Assembly: GCA_035552275.1 (NCBI GenBank)
Contig: DASZLR010000142.1
Span: 1 to 12,064, forward strand
Length of the DNA stretch: 12,064 nt
DNA from: DASVLX01 sp035552275
GTDB lineage: Bacteria > Actinomycetota > Actinomycetes > Mycobacteriales > Pseudonocardiaceae
Direction of reading: 5' to 3'
Part shown: in pieces, positions 1-5,879 of the stretch
Position numbering within the stretch: position 1 is the first letter of the stretch
Layout: each line of letters begins with the position of its first letter
Program-made: the position numbers and the translations under genes
The notes under the pieces: model-generated
What the model was told of the DNA's origin: nothing
The model's database searches: none
The model's input: the letters and a program-made list of their open reading frames with translations, nothing else

Positions 1-303
1 CAGCACGTTCCGAATGTCCGCGCCCTCGGGCGTTCCAGGCGGACGTCCGGCTTCGACCTGGGCACCAAGCCCGATCAGCTCCTGGCCATCCTCACGGTTC
101 ACGGTGAGGGTGAGCGGAAATCGCCTGTTCGTCTCGGTCCACCCAATCAACAGCGACACGGCGATGCCGAAATGAACGATGCCCGGCACGCCATCCGGAC
201 TGATCGGCTGCTGAATCTCGGTCCAGCCCGCGCCCTGCAGGTATAGGAGGTTGTTGATCGCCTCCGCGTGGTTCGCCACAGCGACGAACTCGATCTCTGG
301 CAC
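1..303 (-). CDS. DUF6941-like protein, N-terminal part (cut by window edge)
   Basis: A GTG start at 303 opens a frame that stays open for 101 codons to the window edge, so the C-terminus is missing. An AAGGAGGG ribosome binding site lies about five bases upstream. The protein begins VPEIEFVAVANHAEAIN and contains LLYLQGAGWTEI and a WTETNRRFPLTLTVNREDG segment. From memory this resembles DUF6941, small bacterial proteins of about 140 residues with no established function. No signal peptide is seen; the hydrophobic IAVSLLIGW stretch looks like a beta strand. The gene diverges from the toxin-antitoxin pair and shares its promoter region, so it could be co-regulated. I am confident of the gene and less so of the family name. 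Confidence 0.75.
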   Translation of the reverse strand, partial: MPEIEFVAVANHAEAINNLLYLQGAGWTEIQQPISPDGVPGIVHFGIAVSLLIGWTETNRRFPLTLTVNREDGQELIGLGAQVEAGRPPGTPEGADIRNVL

Positions 304-313
304 GTGACCCTCC

Positions 314-342
314 TTGCGTTTACGTGATGTATACACTAGTCT
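314..342 (+). promoter_or_regulatory. Promoter of the toxin-antitoxin operon
   Basis: TTGCGT (314-319) and TAGTCT (337-342) are separated by exactly 17 bases. Transcription would start near 349, about 30 bases before the toxin ATG. The -10 box overlaps the opposing promoter's -10 by two bases, and the -35 box abuts or overlaps the opposing gene's ribosome binding site. Confidence 0.5.
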
Positions 343-343
343 A
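328..343. promoter_or_regulatory. Candidate operator over both -10 boxes
   Basis: A perfect palindrome TGTATACA (328-335) adjoins a dyad TAnACTAGTnTA (332-343) centred on CTAG between the two -10 boxes. GTATAC (329-334) and GTCTAC (339-344) recur one helical turn apart, and an inverted GTAGAC lies at 362-367. Ribbon-helix-helix antitoxins usually repress their own operon through short sites of this kind, so the antitoxin at 661 is the likely binder. Binding is inferred. Confidence 0.4.
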
Positions 344-361
344 CGTTTTGTGGACGCGCAA
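333..361 (-). promoter_or_regulatory. Promoter of the DUF6941-like gene
   Basis: Read on the minus strand, TTGCGC (361-356) and TAGTGT (338-333) are separated by exactly 17 bases. Transcription would start near 326 and give a leader of about 24 bases with the AAGGAGGG ribosome binding site. It lies on the same DNA as the promoter of the toxin-antitoxin genes. Confidence 0.5.
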
Positions 362-380
362 GTAGACCGAGGACAGGTAC

Positions 381-659
381 ATGTACATCGCCGAGTGGCA
401 CTGGACGGACGAGAGCATCGAGCACATTGCCCGACATGGCGTACGACCGTCCGACGTTCTGGCGGCTTGGCGAGGTTCACCCAAGTTCCGTCGGAACAAG
501 AAGAACCGCGCTGCGACCCACCAGATGATCGGTCCCGACAGCAGCGGACACTTCCTCGCGGTGTTCATCCGGGAGGATGATGTCTACGAAGGTCGATGGC
601 GAGTGATCACGGCGCGGTCAGCAAACGATGCCGAACGAGCTTGGTGGAAACGGAACTGA
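381..659 (+). CDS. BrnT-like toxin of a type II toxin-antitoxin pair
   Basis: A 92-residue basic protein. It starts MYIAEWHWTDESIEHIARHGV (residues 1-21) and ends with VITARSANDAER (75-86). This matches the BrnT-like pattern: an N-terminal strand and helix with KHGV/RHGV, a basic middle (here KFRRNKKNR, 35-43), a strand pair, then ITAR..ER. BrnT-type toxins adopt a RelE-like fold and cleave RNA; that activity is inferred from the family. GAGGACAGG precedes the ATG at suitable distance. The stop codon is followed after one base by the antitoxin ATG, which suggests translational coupling. The toxin-first order matches brnTA. A DUF4258-like relative is an alternative label. Confidence 0.7.
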   Translation: MYIAEWHWTDESIEHIARHGVRPSDVLAAWRGSPKFRRNKKNRAATHQMIGPDSSGHFLAVFIREDDVYEGRWRVITARSANDAERAWWKRN

Positions 660-660
660 A

Positions 661-1074
661 ATGACTGATGCAGAACGGACTGCCAACGAGGTTCTTGCGC
701 ACAGCGAAGACGAAGGCGAGTGGGACGACCAGCCAGAGCAGCTCGAAGTCAGGCCCTCGGGAACCCAGGTGATCTCCGCTAGGTTGCCGACCGCACTAGC
801 CGAGGAACTGTTGGCCGAGGTCGCCCGACGTGGGGTGAGGCCTTCTGAGTTGGTGCGTCAAAGCGTAGATCGGCCACTGCACCCTCAACGGCCCGACACC
901 GGTACCGCACTGGCCTATGCCTTTGTCAACGCGTTCATGAGCGAACGGCTCAGTCTGGTAACACCGCTATTGCAGTACCGAACAGAGAATTCAAATCCTG
1001 TTGTCGAGCCGGCCGAAAGGCTCGAACCGCCGCTGCTTGTCACCCTTGGATTTCCGCGCGGCGACGGCAAGTAG
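661..1074 (+). CDS. Ribbon-helix-helix (CopG/Arc-like) antitoxin with long C-terminal tail
   Basis: 137 residues from the ATG at 661, chosen over an in-frame ATG at 628 because it directly follows the toxin stop (TGA-A-ATG). The N-terminus (1-30) is very acidic, with EDEGEWDDQPEQ. Residues 33-69 form the DNA-binding unit: SGTQVISARLP (beta strand) followed by two helices with RRGVRPSELVRQSV. The antitoxin should bind the toxin and repress the operon. It is odd that about 68 residues follow the ribbon-helix-helix (ALAYAFVNAFMSERLSLVTPLL, then a Pro/Glu-rich end); relatives of this type usually end soon after the second helix. I do not recognise this tail. It may be a fusion, read-through into other sequence or a true domain. 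Confidence 0.75.
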   Translation: MTDAERTANEVLAHSEDEGEWDDQPEQLEVRPSGTQVISARLPTALAEELLAEVARRGVRPSELVRQSVDRPLHPQRPDTGTALAYAFVNAFMSERLSLVTPLLQYRTENSNPVVEPAERLEPPLLVTLGFPRGDGK

Positions 1075-1109
1075 ACCGTCGCCGACCCACGCATCGGCTT
1101 CGCCAGCAG

Positions 1110-1155
1110 CGGTGGGATGTGATCGAACCGACTGGGGTTCGGTCACATCCCACCG
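1110..1155. terminator. Strong bidirectional hairpin terminator
   Basis: GGTGGGATGTGATCGAACC (1111-1129) pairs with 1136-1154 across a six-base loop. There are 18 Watson-Crick pairs and one G-T wobble, plus a flanking C-G pair (1110/1155). It lies between the converging antitoxin gene and the coiled-coil gene. There is no T tract, which is usual for actinomycete terminators. Confidence 0.85.
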
Positions 1156-1192
1156 TCAGGCCCGTTGCGCGCCGTTCAGGCCGGGCTGGTCG

Positions 1193-1624
1193 TTATCGCA
1201 CTCCGGCGACCGCGTCGTTGGCATCAGCACGCGCCAGAGTCGCGTCCAGGACCGCGTACTCTGCCTCCTCCAAGGCGGCCATCGCGAACGCGACGGCCAG
1301 ATCCGCGCTGTCCTCGGCCCGGTCCGCGCGGCGTTGCGCGCGGGCGACGTCCACGCCGGCCTGCGCGTCCTGCAAATCGGACCGTGCCGTCCGCACCAGG
1401 TCCTTCCAATGAGTCTGGATGTCATTCCATTTGTTGTCGGCGTCCTTGATCATCCGGTTGCCGCTCGCCCGCAGCCCGTCGGCACGGCGCTGAGCCTTCT
1501 CACGCGACTGGTCGACCATCTCGGTCAGTTTGCCCCGGCTCTCCGTTCTCGCCGCGGCGACGGCCGCCTCGGCCGACTGGGCGCGTCGGGACAGTTCGGC
1601 GAGTTGATCCGACACTCGTGCCAT
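1193..1624 (-). CDS. Conserved actinobacterial coiled-coil protein, function unknown
   Basis: 143 residues from the ATG at 1624, which has a GAAAGGA ribosome binding site; an upstream in-frame start at 1663 is less likely because it lacks one. The protein is almost wholly alpha-helical, rich in Ala, Arg, Asp and Glu. Heptad-like stretches cover about residues 4-60 and 75-135. It starts MARVSDQLAELSRRAQ and ends with RRADRAEDSADLAVAFAMAALEEAEYAVLDATLARAD (96-133), a C-terminal pattern I know from hypothetical proteins of many actinobacteria. There is no signal peptide or membrane segment, so it is probably cytosolic. It is a single-gene unit ending at the hairpin at 1110-1155. No function can be assigned. 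Confidence 0.8.
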   Translation of the reverse strand: MARVSDQLAELSRRAQSAEAAVAAARTESRGKLTEMVDQSREKAQRRADGLRASGNRMIKDADNKWNDIQTHWKDLVRTARSDLQDAQAGVDVARAQRRADRAEDSADLAVAFAMAALEEAEYAVLDATLARADANDAVAGVR

Positions 1625-1875
1625 TGTGCTGGTCCTTTCTCCATAAATGGACGGATCGAGCACAACACGAGATCAACCGGCCAGCAATTCGACGTGATGC
1701 GCCGGCGGGCCGCCATGATCTATCGCAGCCGGCATCGACGCAGCTCAACACGACGATGTCGACTATCTATTCAACGCGCATTCCCACTCTGTTGGGTGAC
1801 AATCAGGTTGATCCATTTCCGGCGGCCACTCTCCGTGCACAATTCGGTCCCCAAACAATGTGGCCAGGCCCAGGG
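1625..1875. other. Intergenic region upstream of the coiled-coil gene
   Basis: This 251-bp gap is less GC-rich than its flanks and has no convincing gene. A possible minus-strand promoter is TTGAGC (1748-1743) and GATAGA (1724-1719) with an 18-base spacer, giving a leader of about 90 bases for the coiled-coil gene; this is weak evidence. I saw no clear hairpin terminator for the cluster that ends at 1876. Confidence 0.4.
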
Positions 1876-2301
1876 CTAACCGCGAACCCAGCCGTACACC
1901 CGGTCAACGGCCAGCCGCAGCACCAACCGCTTGTCGGCGACCATCGCCGCCCGGTACTCGGCCCAGTCCGGGTGCTCGCCGGCGATCGACCGATACACCT
2001 CGATCAGCTCGTTCACGGTCGCGTCCTGTGGGTCGGCGGCGACCGGGGTCAGCTCGACGGTGCCCTCGGCGATCGCGAACGACCAGCCATCGGCGCTGGT
2101 CACGTAGAAGCTGGCGCGCGGGTCGCGCCGTAGGTTCCGCGTCTTGGCGCGATCGTCGGTGACCGAGACCCGAATCAGCCGCCGCGCCGGATCATAGGTG
2201 TGGCTCACATTCGACAACTGCGGCCGGCCGTCCCGTTTGAGGGTGACCAGCGCGCCGAACCTCGACTTGGCCAGCAGACTCAGCAGTTCGTCGTCGGACA
2301 T
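1876..2301 (-). CDS. PPOX-class F420-dependent oxidoreductase, Rv1155-like
   Basis: 141 residues from the ATG at 2301, with GAGGGG eight bases upstream. Longer in-frame starts would run back into the response regulator gene. The split beta-barrel (flavin reductase/PNPOx) fold is recognised by RFGALVTLKRDGRPQLSNV (14-32), RAKTRNLRRDPRASFYV (51-67), GWSFAIAEGTVELTP (72-86) and IAGEHPDWAEYRAAMV (106-121). These match, almost residue for residue, what I remember of mycobacterial Rv1155, which binds cofactor F420 rather than FMN. Such enzymes carry out F420H2-dependent reductions; the substrate is unknown. It starts 64 bases after the response regulator on the same strand, so it may be the last gene of that operon. 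The basic RAKTRNLRR stretch fits phosphate or polyglutamate-tail binding. Confidence 0.88.
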   Translation of the reverse strand: MSDDELLSLLAKSRFGALVTLKRDGRPQLSNVSHTYDPARRLIRVSVTDDRAKTRNLRRDPRASFYVTSADGWSFAIAEGTVELTPVAADPQDATVNELIEVYRSIAGEHPDWAEYRAAMVADKRLVLRLAVDRVYGWVRG

Positions 2302-2365
2302 CGGTGCGTCCCCTCGTGAGATTGCCGCATGACCCTGATCAGCCCAACGCCGCCCGAACGCCCAA

Positions 2366-3082
2366 CTATTTCCTCGGCGGCTCGCCGGCGGCGCGATACC
2401 GCTGTTCCGGTCGGCCGGGGCCGCCGTAGCGCAATCGCAGCTCGACCAGCCCACGTTTGGCCAAATAGGACAGATACCGCTGCGCGGTGGCCCGGCTGAT
2501 GCCGGCCCGGTCGGCGACCTCGGTCGCGGACAGGTCGGTCTCGGCCCGTTCCACCGTCCGCCGCACCAGCGCCATCGTCGGTGCCGTGTGCTTCTTCGGC
2601 AGCGCGGATTCGACCGACTCGGCCGGTCGCAGAGTCGCGTACAGCGCGTCCACCTCGTCCTGGGTGGCTCCGTCGACACCACCGAGCCGATCGAGCCGGT
2701 CCCGCATGTTTCGGTACGCCACCAGGCGATCCCGGAGCTGGCTGAACCCGAACGGCTTCACCAGGTAGTGCACCGCGCCCAGCCGCATCGCCTGCTCGAT
2801 GTTGGCCACGTCCCGCGCCGCGCTGATCACCAGAAACCCCGGCCGGTGCGCGACCGTCCCGGCCAGCGACCGGACCAGATCGAGGCCGTGCCCGTCAGGC
2901 AGATACAGGTCCAGCAGCACCAGATCCGGTGTCAGCTCGGCGATCGCGGCCCGCGCCTGCGCCGCGGTGCGGGCCTGCCCGACCACCGCGAATCCATCCA
3001 CTTTGGACACATAGCTGGCGTGGATGCGGGCCACCCGGAAGTCGTCGTCCACCACCAGAACCCGGATCGCGGACTCGGTCAC
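2366..3082 (-). CDS. CitB/DcuR-type response regulator
   Basis: 238 residues starting at a GTG that overlaps the kinase stop by four bases (GTGA). The receiver domain spans residues 6-123: acidic pocket D12-D14, phospho-acceptor D58 in LVLLDLYLP, S87 in LVISAA and K109 in LVKPFGF. A linker (124-165) leads to a winged helix-turn-helix at about 168-216, with LSATEVADRAGISRATAQRYLSYL and GLVELRLRYGGPGRPEQRYR. This layout is that of the CitB/DcuR/DpiA regulators that pair with CitA/DcuS kinases and activate carboxylate uptake genes. The overlap implies translational coupling with the kinase. Its targets are not shown by sequence; the transporter cluster is the obvious candidate. Confidence 0.93.
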   Translation of the reverse strand: MTESAIRVLVVDDDFRVARIHASYVSKVDGFAVVGQARTAAQARAAIAELTPDLVLLDLYLPDGHGLDLVRSLAGTVAHRPGFLVISAARDVANIEQAMRLGAVHYLVKPFGFSQLRDRLVAYRNMRDRLDRLGGVDGATQDEVDALYATLRPAESVESALPKKHTAPTMALVRRTVERAETDLSATEVADRAGISRATAQRYLSYLAKRGLVELRLRYGGPGRPEQRYRAAGEPPRK

Positions 3083-4695
3083 CGGGGCACCTCGACCCTG
3101 GCCGGCAGCATCACGGTGAACGCGGCGGCCGGGCCCTCGGTGACCGCGATCGTGCCGCCCAGCTTGCGCACCACCCGGTCCACCAACGCCAGGCCCAGCC
3201 CGCGCCCACCGACCCCCGAGCCGGCCGGCTTGGTGGAGAAGCCCTCGCGGAAGATCGACTCGGCGGCGCCCGCCGGAATGCCCGGCCCGGTGTCGCTGAC
3301 CCTGATGATCAGCCGCTCCTCCCCCGCGACCAGCCGAACCGTCACGTGCGCGGGCGGCGGCCCGAGCCGGGCCGCGTCGATCGCGTTGTCGATGAGGTTG
3401 CCCAGGATGGTCACCACCGCGTCCGGATCGGCCGGTGGGCTGGGCAGCGTGGAATCCTCGGTGAGCAGCAGCGTCACATCCCGCTCGGCCGCGACGCTCG
3501 CCTTCGCCAGCACCAGCGCGGCCACCACCCGGCTGTTGATCCGCTCGCGAACGAACGCGGCGAAATCGTCGGCGGCGTGCACGGTGTCGGTGAGATACCG
3601 GACCGCCTCGTCGGCCTCGCCCAACGAGATCAGCCCGACCACGGTGTGCATCCGGTTGGCGAACTCGTGCTGCTGGGCGCGCAGCGCGTCGGTCAGGCCG
3701 CGGGTGCTGGTCAGCTCGCGCACCAGACCCTCCACCTCGGTGCGGTCCCGCAGGGTCACCACCGAGCCCAGGTCCCGGCCGCGCAGCGCCACCGACATCC
3801 GGTTGACGATCAGGGACCGCTCGTCGGTCAGCACGATCTGATCGGTGTCGACCGAGCCCGACGTGCCGGCCAGCACGTCCCGCAGCCGGCCTTCGGGCAG
3901 CAGTTCGTCCAGTTTCTGGCCCAGCGCGGTCGAACGCAGCCCGAGCAGCCGGCGTGCCTCGTCGTTGACCAGCGTCACCTCGCCGGTCGGGCTGAGCGTG
4001 ATCACGCCCTCGCGCACGCCGTGCAGCATGGCTTCCCGTTCCTGCAGCAGCCGCGCGATCTCGTGCAGTTCCAGCCCGAAGGTGGTGCGCTTGAGCCGCC
4101 TCGCGAGCAGCACCGAGCCGAGCACGCCGATGCCCAGCGCGCCGGCGATGTAGAGCGCGAGCACCGGCAGGTCGTGCAACAACTGGGTGGTGACATTCCG
4201 TTCCAGGATGCCCGCGGACACCTCGCCGACCACTCGGCCGTCCGGCCCGAACACCGGCGCCCGCCCGTTGGCGGACACGCCCAGCGCGCCCAGGTTGTCG
4301 GTGCGCACATGGCTCTGGCCGTCCATCGCGACGACCGGTTCATCGACGTTCTGCCCGACCAGCGTTCCGTTCGGATAGGACAGTCGAACGCCGGACGGGT
4401 TGATGACCACGACGTAGAGCGCGTCGGTGTTGCGCCGGATCCGCTCGGCGACCTGCTGGACGGTGTTGTCGGCGGGCTCGTCGTGATCGCCGTCGGCGCC
4501 GGCCAGCAGCGCCTGCTGAACCTGCGGAACGCTGGCCGCCGACTGTGCGACGGCCAGCGCCCGCTGCTGGTACTGGTTGTCCAGTTCCCGATAGGTCTGC
4601 CAGGCGTAGAGGCCGAAGCCGAGCGCCACGGTCACGACCAGCAGAATCAGCTCGCTGACCAGGATCCGCGTGGACAGCTTCGTCCGGCGCCTCAT
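3079..4695 (-). CDS. CitA/DcuS-family membrane sensor histidine kinase
   Basis: 538 residues from the ATG at 4695; a TTG at 4716 would add seven residues. Order: membrane segment 1 (10-33), extracytoplasmic sensor domain (about 34-172), membrane segment 2 (176-198), cytoplasmic PAS (215-320), a phosphotransfer helix with H343 in QQHEFANRMHTV, and the ATPase domain with N433/N437 (NLIDNAID), DTGPGIP (468-474) and GGRGLGLAL (497-505). The HEFxNxxH motif and two PAS-like sensing units mark the CitA/DcuS family, whose members bind di- and tricarboxylates outside the cell. The usual RxSHP stretch reads RLSYPNG (104-110), so the ligand may differ. It follows the lipoprotein gene by 38 bases on the same strand. 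Confidence 0.93.
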   Translation of the reverse strand: MRRRTKLSTRILVSELILLVVTVALGFGLYAWQTYRELDNQYQQRALAVAQSAASVPQVQQALLAGADGDHDEPADNTVQQVAERIRRNTDALYVVVINPSGVRLSYPNGTLVGQNVDEPVVAMDGQSHVRTDNLGALGVSANGRAPVFGPDGRVVGEVSAGILERNVTTQLLHDLPVLALYIAGALGIGVLGSVLLARRLKRTTFGLELHEIARLLQEREAMLHGVREGVITLSPTGEVTLVNDEARRLLGLRSTALGQKLDELLPEGRLRDVLAGTSGSVDTDQIVLTDERSLIVNRMSVALRGRDLGSVVTLRDRTEVEGLVRELTSTRGLTDALRAQQHEFANRMHTVVGLISLGEADEAVRYLTDTVHAADDFAAFVRERINSRVVAALVLAKASVAAERDVTLLLTEDSTLPSPPADPDAVVTILGNLIDNAIDAARLGPPPAHVTVRLVAGEERLIIRVSDTGPGIPAGAAESIFREGFSTKPAGSGVGGRGLGLALVDRVVRKLGGTIAVTEGPAAAFTVMLPARVEVPR

Positions 4696-4705
4696 CGGCC
4701 TATCC

Positions 4706-4715
4706 TGACATGTCA
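4706..4715. promoter_or_regulatory. 10-bp palindrome between lipoprotein and kinase genes
   Basis: TGACATGTCA is a perfect palindrome in the 38-bp gap upstream of the kinase ATG. It could be a regulator site for a separate kinase-regulator transcript. No matching -10 box is visible before the ATG, so it may be chance. Confidence 0.25.
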
Positions 4716-4733
4716 ACCGGAGTCAGACGGCGT

Positions 4734-5789
4734 TCAGGACGCGTATGTCTTGTCGGCCTGCTGGGCGAACGAGTTGTCGTAGGTCTTGCTCAGATCGACG
4801 CCCTTGACCGTGGAGTCGAACGCGGACAGCACGTTCAGCACGGTCTGCGGGCCGTCGGCCGGCATGGTGCCGTCCGGGTCGTAGATGCCCTTCTCGTTCT
4901 GCAACGCCTGCACGTAGGCGGCCTTGCCGGTGCCGGCGTAGTAGTCGGCCGGCATCTTGTCGGCGATCTGCTCGGCGGTGTGGGTCTGGATCCAGTGCAG
5001 CGTCTGGACGTAGGCGTTGACCAGCTTCTGCACGATGTCCTTGTGGCTGTTGACGTAGTCCGACGTCATGTACAGGCTCGACGCCGGGTACACGCCGCCC
5101 AGCGCGGCCCGCGCGCCGGCTGCCGTCCGCATGTCCAGGATGATCTTGGCCTGGCCGGAGTTGACCAGCTGGGACACGGTCGGCTCGGTGGTCATGCCGC
5201 AGTCGATGCTCTTGTGCTGCATCGCGGCGATGAACGTCGGGCCGGCCTGCACGCCTTCCTCGTGGATGTCGTTGACCGACACGCCGTTGCGGACCGCGAG
5301 GTACTTGGTGAGGAAGTCGGTGGACGAGCCGAGGTCGGTGATGCCGAGGTTCTTGCCCTTCCAGTCCGCCGGCGAGGTGATGTTCGGCTCGTCGGACCGG
5401 CACAGCTCGACCTCGCCGGGCACCTGCAACATCTGCGCGACTTCCTCGGTCGACTTGCCCTTGGCCTGCAGGTCGATGTTGTGGTCGTAGAAGCCGACCA
5501 CCGCGTCGATCTGACCGGCGACCATATCGGTCTCGGCGTTCACGCCGGCCGGCTCGTCGGACAGTTGCACGTCCAGCCCCTGCTGGCTGTAGAAGCCGAG
5601 CTGCTGGGCGAGCATCGCGGGCAGGTAGATCTGCTTGTCCAGGCCGCCGACCATGATCTTCACGATGGGCTTGCCGGCCGAGTCGGTGGCGCTCGGGGCC
5701 GAGGCCGAGCCGGAGCCGCAGGCGGCGACCGTGCCGGCCAGGGCGAGGCCGGCGGTGAGCGCGACCAGCGTGGTGCGGGTGCGTGACAT
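4734..5789 (-). CDS. NitT/TauT-family ABC substrate-binding lipoprotein
   Basis: 351 residues from the ATG at 5789, with AAGGAG five bases upstream. The signal peptide (1-23) ends in a lipobox VAAC with lipidated C24, followed by a Ser/Ala/Gly-rich linker. The mature domain has the NMT1/SsuA-like pattern: KIMVGGLDKQIYLPAMLAQQLGFYSQQGLDV (44-74), DMVAGQIDAVVGF (88-100), LGITDLGSSTDFLTKYLAVRNG (148-169) and CGMTTEPTVSQLV (197-209). The family captures taurine, sulfonates, nitrate, aromatic acids or the thiamine pyrimidine precursor; the ligand here cannot be named. It follows the permease gene after 90 bases holding a tandem repeat. Its place directly before a sensor kinase suggests that uptake and sensing are linked. 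Confidence 0.92.
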   Translation of the reverse strand: MSRTRTTLVALTAGLALAGTVAACGSGSASAPSATDSAGKPIVKIMVGGLDKQIYLPAMLAQQLGFYSQQGLDVQLSDEPAGVNAETDMVAGQIDAVVGFYDHNIDLQAKGKSTEEVAQMLQVPGEVELCRSDEPNITSPADWKGKNLGITDLGSSTDFLTKYLAVRNGVSVNDIHEEGVQAGPTFIAAMQHKSIDCGMTTEPTVSQLVNSGQAKIILDMRTAAGARAALGGVYPASSLYMTSDYVNSHKDIVQKLVNAYVQTLHWIQTHTAEQIADKMPADYYAGTGKAAYVQALQNEKGIYDPDGTMPADGPQTVLNVLSAFDSTVKGVDLSKTYDNSFAQQADKTYAS

Positions 5790-5813
5790 GGGCACTCCTT
5801 CGTACCGTTGTGC

Positions 5814-5870
5814 GTTGTCGGGTCGAGGTTGACGGGTCTGGGTTGTCGGGGTCTGGGTTGTCGGGTCTGG
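5814..5870. repeat. Four-unit tandem repeat in the lipoprotein leader
   Basis: Units at 5814-5827 (GTTGTCGGGTCGAG), 5828-5841 (GTTGACGGGTCTGG), 5842-5856 (GTTGTCGGGGTCTGG) and 5857-5870 (GTTGTCGGGTCTGG), directly abutting. They fill most of the 90-bp gap between the permease stop and the lipoprotein start. On the transcribed minus strand they are rich in C and A and poor in G (CCAGACCCGACAAC). They could be binding sites for the CitB-type regulator, a Rho-loading or RNA-stability element that sets the lipoprotein level, or a neutral minisatellite. Confidence 0.9.
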
Positions 5871-5879
5871 GGATTCGGC

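Noticed and set aside
628..660. Upstream ATG at 628 as antitoxin start
   Set aside because: It lies inside the toxin gene; the ATG at 661 directly follows the toxin stop and begins an ordinary acidic antitoxin N-terminus.
2588..4782. Long open frames on the plus strand opposite the kinase and regulator genes (2588-3841, 2929-4782)
   Set aside because: They are mirror frames of high-GC coding DNA. Their translations are Arg/Pro/Gly/His-rich without domains, while the minus-strand frames encode complete kinase and regulator domains.
5814..5870. Tandem repeat as a small CRISPR array
   Set aside because: Units abut directly with no spacers and are only 14-15 bp long; no cas genes are present.
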